Of a stretch of DNA of 64,000 nucleotides, positions 18,552 to 26,552 are shown piece by piece. The DNA is from Tunturibacter empetritectus. Lineage in GTDB: Bacteria > Acidobacteriota > Terriglobia > Terriglobales > Acidobacteriaceae. The notes beneath the pieces are model-generated. The model searched no databases, had not been told where the DNA came from, and was given only the letters and a program-made list of their open reading frames with translations. The stretch covers positions 3,968,001-4,032,000 of the forward strand of contig NZ_CP132932.1 in assembly GCF_040358985.1 (NCBI RefSeq). Direction: 5' to 3'. How positions within the stretch are numbered: position 1 is the first letter of the stretch; each line of letters opens with the position of its first letter. The position numbers were made by a program, and so were the translations under genes.

Positions 18552-19553
18552 TCAGGTGAGTTGCAAGGTCCACAGGTCGTGGAGGTGGACGACACCTTCT
18601 ACCCGGCCGCCTGAAGCTACGACGATGAGTGAGGTGATCTTCTTTTCCTCCATGATGGCCAGGGCTGAGGAGGCCAGGGTGTTCTCTGCGATGGTGTGAG
18701 GCTGTGAGTTCATGATCTCGGCTGCGGTGTGTTCGAGGGCGTGGGAGCCGTCGCGCTCGAGGAGCCTGCGGAGGTCGCCGTCGGAGATCATGCCGGCAAG
18801 GTGGCCATCTTTGAGCACGGTGGTCATGCCGAGTTTCTTTCGCGACATCTCGTAGATGACCTGCGGCATGGGTGTAGCTTCGCCGACCTGAGGGAGCGCA
18901 TCGCCGGTGTGCATCAGCTCGCGGACGCGGGCAAGGCGTCTGCCGAGGCGGCCGCCGGGGTGGAGGTCGGCGAAGTCTTCCGGTGTCCACTTACGGAGGC
19001 GGCTTACTTCGAGGGCGAGGGCGTCGCCAAGAGCGAGCATAACGGTGGTGGAGGCGGTGGGTGCGAGGTTGAGGGTGCAGGCTTCGGTGGAGACGCGGGA
19101 GTCGAGAAAGATGTTACTGGCTTGGGCGAGGGTAGAGCTGGCGCAGCCGCTGATGGCGATCAGTGTGGCGTTGAGGCGTTTGAGGGTGGGGAGGAGGCGG
19201 AGCAACTCTTCGGTTTCGCCGCTATAGGAGAGGGCTATCACGATGTCGCCGGGCGCGAGCATGCCGAGGTCGCCGTGAATCGCTTCGGCAGCGTGGAGGA
19301 AGTGCGCCGGCGTGCCTGTGGAGCGAAAAGTGGCGGCGATCTTGCGGGCGATGATGCCGCTCTTGCCAATGCCGCTGAGGGTGACGCGGCTCTGATTCGT
19401 AGCGGCTTGAAGGAGACGATCGATGGCCTGGGTGAACGGGGCGAGCATCGTGGTGTCGAGGCGGAGGGCGAGCTCGTTGAGAGCGGCTGCCTCGATGCGG
19501 ACGAACTCGGAGGGACGCGGTGTGTCGGATGCGGTGGTGGCTTTGCTGGACAT
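18552..19553 (-). CDS. kdsD: Arabinose-5-phosphate isomerase (SIS plus two CBS domains)
   Basis: Converts ribulose-5-phosphate to arabinose-5-phosphate, the first step towards KDO for lipopolysaccharide. The 333-residue protein has an SIS domain (SGIGKSGIIARKIAATFRSTG, then GDIVIALSYSGETEELL) and a pair of CBS domains from about residue 205, with the joining motif DFADLHPGGRLGRRL typical of KdsD/KpsF. It supports an outer membrane with KDO-containing lipopolysaccharide. GutQ paralogues share this layout, but no sugar-alcohol genes are nearby. It begins with ATG at 19551-19553 and is divergent from the TlpA-like gene. Confidence 0.92.
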   Translation of the reverse strand: MSSKATTASDTPRPSEFVRIEAAALNELALRLDTTMLAPFTQAIDRLLQAATNQSRVTLSGIGKSGIIARKIAATFRSTGTPAHFLHAAEAIHGDLGMLAPGDIVIALSYSGETEELLRLLPTLKRLNATLIAISGCASSTLAQASNIFLDSRVSTEACTLNLAPTASTTVMLALGDALALEVSRLRKWTPEDFADLHPGGRLGRRLARVRELMHTGDALPQVGEATPMPQVIYEMSRKKLGMTTVLKDGHLAGMISDGDLRRLLERDGSHALEHTAAEIMNSQPHTIAENTLASSALAIMEEKKITSLIVVASGGRVEGVVHLHDLWTLQLT

Positions 19554-19739
19554 AATGGCTGAACCATGTCGATGCTAGCAGAGCGATGCGCGGGGCGCGG
19601 CGGTGTGGGCTTCAGCACGGTCTTGCCGGGGGAGCAGCAACTTCTGGAGGATGCTGTCGTTGCATCGTTTATGGGGGCTTTGCGTCTAAACTAAAAGGGC
19701 TAGTGTGGCGCGAAGGTTTATGCCGAAAGGATTTTTCAC

Positions 19740-20390
19740 GTGAAGCGGAGCGGATTGGTCTTTGGTGTGATGGTGGTTGGGATTGCGCTGCTGTTGTGGG
19801 CAGGGTGGCACAATCTGCGCGAGCGAAGGCTTGCGATGCAACAGGCTCAGGAAAACCACGTGGTTCTTGTGCCGGAGAAGGCGGGATCGGCGGCGCAGGA
19901 TTCGCAGTCTCCTGAAGCGGAGGCGATGCAGATGCGCGGCAAGGTTGCACCTGCGTTTACGCTTGCGACTTTGGATGGCAAGAAGGTTTCGCTGAGCGAT
20001 TATAAGGGCCGGCCGGTGCTGGTGAACTTCTGGGCGACTTGGTGTGGGCCCTGCAAGGTGGAGATGCCGTGGTTTGAAGAGTTTCGCAAACAGTATGCGG
20101 CGCAGGGCTTTGAGATCCTCGGACTTGCTGACGATGTTGATGCTGGTAAAGACGCGATCGCTAAGGTGGCACAGAAGACTGGCGTGACCTATCCCATTTT
20201 GCTGACCGATGGGAAGATTCAGAAGGCTTATGGCGGACCGGATGGGATGGACTACCTGCCGATGTCGTTTTATGTCGATAAAAATGGCGTGATCGTCGAA
20301 GAGACGGCTGGACTTGGCAGCAAGGATGAGATCGAGGCGCACATCAAGAAGATCGTTGCTTCGGAAGCGACGGCGGCGGGTGGACAGTGA
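19740..20390 (+). CDS. Membrane-anchored TlpA/ResA-like thioredoxin
   Basis: A 216-residue thiol-disulfide oxidoreductase facing the periplasm. One N-terminal membrane helix (SGLVFGVMVVGIALLLWAG) is followed by a charged linker and a TlpA-type thioredoxin domain with the active site WATWCGPCK (Cys102, Cys105) and a cis-proline region YLPMSFYVD. The start is GTG at 19740 with AAGGA upstream. Its stop overlaps the start of the next gene (TGATG), so the two proteins are made together. It probably reduces secreted proteins or cytochrome c apoproteins; the donor is not in the window. Confidence 0.88.
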   Translation: MKRSGLVFGVMVVGIALLLWAGWHNLRERRLAMQQAQENHVVLVPEKAGSAAQDSQSPEAEAMQMRGKVAPAFTLATLDGKKVSLSDYKGRPVLVNFWATWCGPCKVEMPWFEEFRKQYAAQGFEILGLADDVDAGKDAIAKVAQKTGVTYPILLTDGKIQKAYGGPDGMDYLPMSFYVDKNGVIVEETAGLGSKDEIEAHIKKIVASEATAAGGQ

Positions 20391-20881
20391 TGGGATTGAT
20401 GAGGTCCTTCGCGGGATTGCTGATTGGGTTGCCGGTTGTGTTGACGGCGCAGCAGGTCGGGAATCTTGATGCTCCTGTTGTAAAGCCGAAGTCGTATGTT
20501 GTGTATGGGGCGGAGCCGCAGAGTGTTGCGGCAGGGAAGCGCAGCGTGCTGGAGCTGCACTTTCGCGTGCTGGATGGCTATCACGTAAATTCGCATACGC
20601 CGAAGTCGGAGCTGTTGATTCCGACCAGGATTGAACTGCAGCCGGCGGCTGGAGTGAAGACTGAGGCGGTTGAGTACCCGGTTGGTACTTCGTACAGCTT
20701 TAGCTTCGACCCGACGGAGAAGCTGGATGTATATACGGGTGCGTTTACTGTGAAGTTGCCGGTGGTGGCGGAGGCGGGGACGCATACGGTGGATGCAACG
20801 TTGCGGTACCAGGCGTGCGATCATGCGGCGTGCTATCCGCCGAAGAGTCTGCCGGTTCAGGTGATCTTCACGGCGAAGTAA
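20390..20881 (+). CDS. Secreted DsbD N-terminal-like (DsbD-alpha) protein
   Basis: A 163-residue protein with a signal peptide (MGLMRSFAGLLIGLPVVLTA) and a single domain of the DsbD N-terminal immunoglobulin-like fold. The family cysteine pair is kept: Cys143 and Cys148 in ACDHAACYPPK. In classical DsbD this domain is fused to an eight-helix membrane part and a thioredoxin domain; here it stands alone and is translationally coupled to the TlpA-like gene just upstream. It could pass electrons between a membrane reductant and the thioredoxin, or to periplasmic substrates. The ATG at 20390 overlaps the upstream stop; a GTG one codon earlier is equally possible. Confidence 0.82.
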   Translation: MGLMRSFAGLLIGLPVVLTAQQVGNLDAPVVKPKSYVVYGAEPQSVAAGKRSVLELHFRVLDGYHVNSHTPKSELLIPTRIELQPAAGVKTEAVEYPVGTSYSFSFDPTEKLDVYTGAFTVKLPVVAEAGTHTVDATLRYQACDHAACYPPKSLPVQVIFTAK

Positions 20882-21010
20882 CCAGTGGTAGTAGCTCGTT
20901 GTGGAGCGATCGGGAAAACTTCTGTTGGTAGGCTCGATACGTCTGGAGGTTTTTCTGATGTAGTGGTGGCATCATGGAAGAACAGGACAGACAGGAGCGG
21001 GCGGACGGGA

Positions 21011-22192
21011 ATGGAAGAATTTCGAAGGCTGACACGGCTGCCGGCGTATGTCTTCAACATCACAAGTGAGCTGAAGGCTGCGGCGCGCAAGCGTGGTGAG
21101 GACATTATTGATTTCGGGATGGGGAATCCCGATGGCGCGACGCCGAAACATATTGTAGACAAGCTGATTGAAGCGGCGCAACGGACGGCTACGCACCGGT
21201 ACTCGTTGTCGCGTGGCGTTCCTCGACTGCGTCGGGCGATTTGTAACTGGTACAAGCGGCGCTACGATGTGGATCTGGATCCGGAGACCGAAGCGATCGT
21301 TACGATCGGCTCGAAGGAGGGGATCGCGCACCTTTGCCTGGCGGTGCTGGATGACGAAGATACCGTCGCTGTGCCGAATCCCAGCTATCCTATTCATATC
21401 TTTGGGCCGGTGATTGCGGGCTCGAAGGTGCAGAGCATTCCTATGCGGGGCGGTACTGCGGAGGCGCTGCTGGAGGAGTTGGAGCATGATCTGCCACGCA
21501 TGGAGCCGCGGCCGAAGCTGCTGATTCTGAACTTTCCCTCGAACCCTACGGCGCAATGTGTGGAGCTTTCGTTCTTTGAGCGGATCGTGGCGCTGTGCAG
21601 GGAGTTGGGGATTTATATCATTCACGATCTGGCCTATGCGGACATTGTGTTTGATGGATATCGTGCGCCAAGTATTTTAGAAGTGCCTGGGGCTAAGGAG
21701 ATTGCGGTTGAGTTCTTTACGCTCTCAAAAAGTTACAATATGCCTGGGTGGCGAGTAGGCTTCATGGTGGGAAACTCCAAGCTGGTCGCGGCCTTGGGGC
21801 GCATCAAGAGCTACTTCGACTATGGGACGTTTACGCCGATTCAGGTGGCGGCGATCTGTGCGCTGGATGGGCCGCAGGAGTGTGTAGCGGAGATTCGCGA
21901 TATTTACAGGGAACGGCGGGATGTTCTAGTGCCGGGGCTGAATAAGCTGGGATGGCCGGTGGAGTTGCCGAAGGCGACCATGTTTGCTTGGGCTAAGATT
22001 CCGGAGCAGTACAAAGGGCTTGGATCTATTGAGTTTTCGAAGAAGCTGCTGCTGGAGGCGAAGGTCGCGGTGAGCCCTGGGGTGGGTTTTGGCGAGCATG
22101 GGGATGGGCATGTGCGGTTTTCGCTGATTGAAAATGAGGAGCGGACGCGGCAGGCGCTGCGGGGGATCAAGCAGATGTTCAAGGCGGGTTGA
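21011..22192 (+). CDS. Class I/II aminotransferase, AlaC-like
   Basis: PLP-dependent aminotransferase of 393 residues. The PLP lysine is Lys240 in TLSKSYNMPGWRVGF; NFPSNPT and HDLAYADIVFDGY are the usual cofactor contacts, and the start EEFRRLTRLPAYVFNIT fits the AlaC (alanine/glutamate-pyruvate) and LL-diaminopimelate aminotransferase-like group. The likely reaction is pyruvate plus glutamate to alanine plus 2-oxoglutarate. The ATG at 21011 is preferred over an in-frame start at 20885, since the extra residues do not look like the family. It converges with the NTF2-like gene across a skewed tract. Confidence 0.88.
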   Translation: MEEFRRLTRLPAYVFNITSELKAAARKRGEDIIDFGMGNPDGATPKHIVDKLIEAAQRTATHRYSLSRGVPRLRRAICNWYKRRYDVDLDPETEAIVTIGSKEGIAHLCLAVLDDEDTVAVPNPSYPIHIFGPVIAGSKVQSIPMRGGTAEALLEELEHDLPRMEPRPKLLILNFPSNPTAQCVELSFFERIVALCRELGIYIIHDLAYADIVFDGYRAPSILEVPGAKEIAVEFFTLSKSYNMPGWRVGFMVGNSKLVAALGRIKSYFDYGTFTPIQVAAICALDGPQECVAEIRDIYRERRDVLVPGLNKLGWPVELPKATMFAWAKIPEQYKGLGSIEFSKKLLLEAKVAVSPGVGFGEHGDGHVRFSLIENEERTRQALRGIKQMFKAG

Positions 22193-22391
22193 TGGTTTAA
22201 TTTAGGAAAAAATATGACCCTCGTGAGAGCCGTTTTTTTGTTGTTTTGCTGGTGTTTTTGAGGGGTGTTTGGAAAAAACGTGGTGTTTGGTGGTGGTTTT
22301 TTGTGGTTAAGAATGTGGTGGCTGGTGGTGAGAGCGTGGTGTTTCGCCGCGTAGTTTTTGGGGCCCGAAAAATACGCCACGGTTTTGAGAT
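22193..22391. other. Strand-skewed GT-rich (AC-rich on minus) intergenic tract
   Basis: Nearly 200 bp without a supported gene, very poor in C on the plus strand and full of GGTGTTT, TGGTGG and TTTTTTG words; the minus strand reads as CACCAC, CAAACACC and AAAAAC words. It contains the short words GGGGCCCGAAAAAT and AACGTGGTGTTTGG. It lies at the 3' ends of two convergent genes. Function unknown: a repeat remnant or untranslated 3' RNA is possible. Confidence 0.6.
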
Positions 22392-22808
22392 TTATTTTTG
22401 GGGTGCAGGTGGATTTGGGGTGGTGGGGATGGGTGCGGCTGGAATTGGAGTTCCTTGGTGGAAGGTAATCTGCCATTGGCCGTTGATGAGGGTCCAGATG
22501 GAGCTGCGCCAGGATTGGCCGATGAGTTCTCCGGCGGCATTGCGGCGGGTGGCTTTGTAGGTGGCGAGGACGACGTTGGGGGCTAGTTCCCGGGTTTTGA
22601 AGTCGGAGAGGAGGGAGGCTGGGTGGGGAGGTTCGGCTTTCAGGTCTTCGAGGATGGTGGCTTTGTCGAAGACTCGGCCTGAGCTGCCGAACTCGACGAA
22701 GTCGTCGGTCAGTTGGGAGGCGACGGCGTTCGAGTCGCGGCGGATGTTTGGGTCGAGGAGCCGTTCTTCGAGGGACTTCAGGTGGTCGGCGATTTGCATG
22801 TAGGCCAT
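22392..22808 (-). CDS. SnoaL/NTF2-like (DUF4440-type) protein
   Basis: A protein of 138 residues from the ATG at 22808 (or 135 from 22799). The sequence HLKSLEERLLDPNIRRDSNAVASQLTDDFVEFGSSGRVFDKATILEDL and the closing NGQWQITFHQGTP match the NTF2-like superfamily, small alpha-beta cones that act as enzymes or binding domains. No signal peptide is seen. The open frame continues upstream to 22877, but that part is the 33-bp repeat at 22855-22887, so the upstream start is not used. The C-terminal tail is proline rich. Function not known. Confidence 0.75.
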   Translation of the reverse strand: MAYMQIADHLKSLEERLLDPNIRRDSNAVASQLTDDFVEFGSSGRVFDKATILEDLKAEPPHPASLLSDFKTRELAPNVVLATYKATRRNAAGELIGQSWRSSIWTLINGQWQITFHQGTPIPAAPIPTTPNPPAPQK

Positions 22809-22854
22809 TTCTGCGGTTTGCTGAGATGGGTGATAGCGCCAGTAACAACAAACG

Positions 22855-22887
22855 CAGATTCCTTTCGGGAATGACAAACAAAAAAGC
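22855..22887. repeat. 33-bp hairpin repeat, copy 1
   Basis: Matches the copy at 26478-26510 at 32 of 33 positions. The core is a small hairpin with arms ATTCC and GGAAT around TTTC, followed by ATGACAAACAAAAAAGC. It lies between the sedolisin stop and the NTF2-like start on the minus strand. Confidence 0.85.
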
Positions 22888-22916
22888 GAAAGGGTCTCAC
22901 CAACTGTGGAACTGCT

Positions 22917-25781
22917 TTAGTTCACCGTGAGGGTGAAGGTGGTGGAGGCGGTGATGGACGTGTTGACGGAGTCTTTTCCTGTGAGGGTGAGGGTGTAGGT
23001 GGTTGCGTTGGACGATACTGCAGGTGGCGTGCCGGGGTTGTTTCCGCCGCTGCCTCCGCCGCAGCCGGTGAGGGTGGTGGCGATGCAGGTGAGAGATGCC
23101 AGAGCTAGAAGCAGCGACAGGGGGATCTTACGCCGGTGTCGTGCGAGAAAGCCGCAGAGTATCAGCCCGGCGTAGAGCGCGATCTGCGTCTTGCGCCAGG
23201 GGTATGGAGCTTCCCGCTTCGCGGCAACGCCAGGGTGGATGGGGCGAAGGTTCGAGCGCACTGCGGGGGATGGGGAGTTGCATGCCGAACCTACGAAGAT
23301 GGTGAGCGTTGCCGCGTTCAGGTTGCTGGTGGTTGATGGACGGATGGTGTAACACACTTCCGCTGTGCCATTCGTCGTGGAGGCAGCGAGAGACCAGGCG
23401 ACCCGGCCACTGTAGCCCGCAGCGGGCGTTGCGCTGATTGGGATGCTTCCCTGGCTGCCGTTTGCAACGGTGAGATTGGCGGCTGACACGCTGAAGCTGC
23501 CGGTGGCGGTTACGCTTCCTGCCAGCAAGGAATAGGTGGAGGTGGAGGTGGAGTGGGTCGCGTCGCCTGAGTAGGTGACGACTATCAGGTGATAGCCAGG
23601 AGTTGACGGTGCGATAAGGCTGTAAGTGGCGGTTGAATTGGCTGAGAGAGCCAAAGAGGCCTGAGCCACGACGCCATCGACCGACACTGAGACGCTGCCG
23701 GTGGGCACGTTGATTGCGGTCTGTGCGTACAGGGGGCCGATGCCTATCTGGATCGATACGGGTTCGGCCACGGCAGCTGCTGTCGGCGATACGGTGAGGT
23801 TCACGACTGTGGGGAGGAGATTGGCTGCGCTGCTGGCGGGCCAGACCTTCGTCAACGCATTGAAATCGATGCTGCCAAGGCCTGTCGCCTGGTCATAACC
23901 TGTGGCGGCAGCGTAGTTCGACTGGCCAGGTGTGGAACAGACAGCGGCCACGGGCAGGCATGCGTTGGTGCCGGAGGTGATGTCGTGAAAAGCGGTCGCA
24001 TATGTGGTTGGTGTGCTGGCCAGGGTGTACAGCATGGTGTTGACGTTGCCTTGCCCGGTGGCGTTTTTGGCTCCGTTCAGAAGGGCGATGTAGCCTGCGA
24101 AGATGGGAGCGGCAAAGCTGGTTCCTCCGGCGACAGTGTATTTGTTGTTGCTCCCTAGAAGTCCGTTAGCGCAACTGTTAGTCAGACCCTGCAGATCGGC
24201 GAGGGAGGGGTCAGTGGTGCAAAAGAGAAAGCCCGGATTATCGATGGAGGACTGAAGCGCAATGTCGGGGAGGAGACGGAAGGAGCCTGCGGGGATGCCA
24301 GGAAAGGCGCTCTGCCATGTGGGCCGGGGAAACACTGTGCTGGCGCCTCCTCCGCCTGCAGCAATGCCATTCGAGGCGGAGTCTTCGTTCCAAGCCACCT
24401 CTGGAACGTAGGACAGCAACGAACTGATGACATCAGAGCTGGTGGCGCCATCCCAATAGGAGTTCGCCCCAGAAGTAAAGGTGCCGGGCGCCATTTGAGT
24501 GCCGCCCACTGCTGTGACGTAGGGGCTGCTTGCCGGAAAGCTGACTGCCAGAGCTTGCTGCTGTGCCGTGGTGGCCTCCGAAGAGGGAAACGAGGCACAA
24601 GCAGTCGAGCCGCTATCTCCTGAGGAAGCCACCAGAGTCTGGCCCTGCGATGCCGCCTCTTCGAACAACGCATTGTTCTGACTGAGTTCACTTGCGCTTA
24701 GAAGCTGTTCACAGATGCCGTAGCTGATGCTTACCACTGGAGCGATGTTTTCTGTGATGGCGAAGGAAAGCGCATCGAAGACGTCGAAGTTCTGGTTGCT
24801 ACCGACATAGACAAGAAATATGTTCGCATTTGTTGCTATGCCGGAGGAGTACTCGAGATCGATCTCCGATTCCCCTTCATCGCCGGGTGAGGTGGCTTCG
24901 ACACCGGAGTTTGGAACCAGAACCGTACTGATGTTGACCGTTCCCGGGGCGAGGTTGCCCCGAAAATAGCTGACTCCTTCGGAGAGATTCACATAGGACT
25001 GGCCAACGACAGCTAACCCCTGACCTGTACCGGAGGATATTTGGTAGAGAGGGTTTAGGTCGTACATCACCGTGATGTCCTGCGGGCCGAGATAGTGAAT
25101 CTGAGTTGGGGCGGCGGTGTAGTCCGGATGGGGGCGGATTTTTACGTTTGGTTTGGGGCGGAAGTCGGAGAGGTGGAGTACGGCTGCGGTGACGGGGACG
25201 AGTTCGGCGGGGAGGGTGAGATCGGCGGCGGGGGCGAAGTGTTGCTCGCCTTCAGTGGTGCGGTAGTGGTGGAGCTCGGTGCTGAAGGCTGCCTGGACTT
25301 GCGCGGCGGTGCCGGAGAAGGTGATGCGGTCGCGGCTGCGGGATACGCTGTCGATGTGAAAGCCGCGTGAGGTGAGCCAGCTTTGAGTGGCTGCAATGTC
25401 CTCCGCTGCGACGCCGAAGCGGGTGGCGAAGGTCTCCGGGGTGAGCCACTGGTGGTAGAGCGGTGAGGCCGTGTTCTGCTGGGCGGCGAGAAGCTCTTGC
25501 AGGTTGGCTTCCTGCGTGGGCGAGCGTTTGAAGACCAGAGTGATGCCTGGGATGGGGGTGTTGGAGGCGACGGCGCCGCGGTCCTCAGCGTCGCGCACTC
25601 TTGGGGTGCGTGAGTTTGCAAGGACTGCGCGGGATGAGCCGGTGATGGCGCCTTTGATTCGGGGTTCCGGCGTTTGCGCGAAAGAGGTTTGGGAGGCTGG
25701 GGTTTGGGAGAACGAGGGCAGAGAGGAAACCAGCAGGGCCACGGTAAGGAGTGGCAGGAGTACTCGACGAAGGTGCTTCAT
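22917..25781 (-). CDS. Secreted S53 sedolisin (pro-kumamolisin) protease
   Basis: Serine-carboxyl peptidase of 954 residues, likely exported and active at acid pH. A signal peptide (MKHLRRVLLPLLTVALLVSS) precedes a pro-kumamolisin activation domain and the S53 catalytic domain: Glu/Asp pair in ESEIDLEY (about residue 305), oxyanion Asp in SSGDSGSTAC (about 387) and Ser in GGTSFAAP (about 554). After about 620 come Ig-like repeats. The C-terminus is unusual: two hydrophobic helices split by LARHRRKI, then LTGCGGGSGG and a Thr-rich beta strand tail (TYTLTLTG). The start at 25781 is chosen because the signal peptide begins there; 25835 would add 18 residues. Monocistronic by position. Confidence 0.9.
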   Translation of the reverse strand: MKHLRRVLLPLLTVALLVSSLPSFSQTPASQTSFAQTPEPRIKGAITGSSRAVLANSRTPRVRDAEDRGAVASNTPIPGITLVFKRSPTQEANLQELLAAQQNTASPLYHQWLTPETFATRFGVAAEDIAATQSWLTSRGFHIDSVSRSRDRITFSGTAAQVQAAFSTELHHYRTTEGEQHFAPAADLTLPAELVPVTAAVLHLSDFRPKPNVKIRPHPDYTAAPTQIHYLGPQDITVMYDLNPLYQISSGTGQGLAVVGQSYVNLSEGVSYFRGNLAPGTVNISTVLVPNSGVEATSPGDEGESEIDLEYSSGIATNANIFLVYVGSNQNFDVFDALSFAITENIAPVVSISYGICEQLLSASELSQNNALFEEAASQGQTLVASSGDSGSTACASFPSSEATTAQQQALAVSFPASSPYVTAVGGTQMAPGTFTSGANSYWDGATSSDVISSLLSYVPEVAWNEDSASNGIAAGGGGASTVFPRPTWQSAFPGIPAGSFRLLPDIALQSSIDNPGFLFCTTDPSLADLQGLTNSCANGLLGSNNKYTVAGGTSFAAPIFAGYIALLNGAKNATGQGNVNTMLYTLASTPTTYATAFHDITSGTNACLPVAAVCSTPGQSNYAAATGYDQATGLGSIDFNALTKVWPASSAANLLPTVVNLTVSPTAAAVAEPVSIQIGIGPLYAQTAINVPTGSVSVSVDGVVAQASLALSANSTATYSLIAPSTPGYHLIVVTYSGDATHSTSTSTYSLLAGSVTATGSFSVSAANLTVANGSQGSIPISATPAAGYSGRVAWSLAASTTNGTAEVCYTIRPSTTSNLNAATLTIFVGSACNSPSPAVRSNLRPIHPGVAAKREAPYPWRKTQIALYAGLILCGFLARHRRKIPLSLLLALASLTCIATTLTGCGGGSGGNNPGTPPAVSSNATTYTLTLTGKDSVNTSITASTTFTLTVN

Positions 25782-25990
25782 ATGGAGCTGACACTCTTTT
25801 CTTGGGCCTGAACGCGTTGGGGTGAGACCAGACAAGAGACTAGCAGAGGAGGTTGCGGGAACTCTATAAATTTCTTTGGGGAAAGAGTTCGGCGGTAACG
25901 TGGCTCGATCGTGAGATGGTCGGCGGCGAAGGCTTCGAGAGTTGGTTTGGGACTAGACGGGGTGAGGTTTTTCTGGGGTAAACTTTCCGC

Positions 25991-26443
25991 ATGAAAAATC
26001 TCTTTGAAGCGTCGGCAGTGGACGAGGTGAAGGGGCGGATGGCGCAGTTGCGACCGGATAGCGCGGCGCAGTGGGGCAGGATGAATGCAGCGCAGGCGGT
26101 GGAGCATTGTGCGAGGGGGATGGAGTTGGCGTTAGGAGATCGGCGCCCGCCGCGGATGTTGATTGGGAGGATTTTGGGGCCGGTGATAAAGCCGATGGCG
26201 TTTCGAGATGGGGAGCCGATGCGCAAGAACTCGCCTACGGTGCCGGGGCTGGTAGTGGAGGAGGAACGGGATCTGGAGACGGAACGGGAGCGGTTGTGCG
26301 GGCTGATCGACCGCTTTGCTGCGGCCGGACAGGCGGGTTGCACTACACATCCGCATAGCTTCTTCGGGAGATTGACGCCGCAGGAGTGGTCGGCTTGGAT
26401 GTACAAGCACCTGGACCATCACCTGCGGCAGTTTGGGGCTTAG
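25991..26443 (+). CDS. DinB-like DUF1569 protein
   Basis: A 150-residue protein of the DUF1569 family, a branch of the DinB/YfiT-type four-helix bundle superfamily. Likely metal ligands are the histidine in QAVEHCARGM and those in MYKHLDHHLRQF near the C-terminus; HPHSFFGRLTPQEWS is the typical family block. Members may act as thiol-dependent transferases, but the substrate is unknown. It is a single gene, converging with gltX. Confidence 0.83.
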   Translation: MKNLFEASAVDEVKGRMAQLRPDSAAQWGRMNAAQAVEHCARGMELALGDRRPPRMLIGRILGPVIKPMAFRDGEPMRKNSPTVPGLVVEEERDLETERERLCGLIDRFAAAGQAGCTTHPHSFFGRLTPQEWSAWMYKHLDHHLRQFGA

Positions 26444-26477
26444 TGCGGATTTGCGGTTGATAGGGAGATGGCAACCT

Positions 26478-26510
26478 CAGATTCCCTTCGGGAATGACAA
26501 ACAAAAAAGC
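26478..26510. repeat. 33-bp hairpin repeat, copy 2
   Basis: Same element as 22855-22887 (one mismatch). The core ATTCCC-TTC-GGGAAT is a perfect six-base hairpin, followed by the A-rich ATGACAAACAAAAAAGC. It lies between the convergent DUF1569 and gltX genes. Confidence 0.85.
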
Positions 26511-26552
26511 ATGCCAGACTCCATGCCGCTGCTACGTTGCTCGAGGGCGTCT

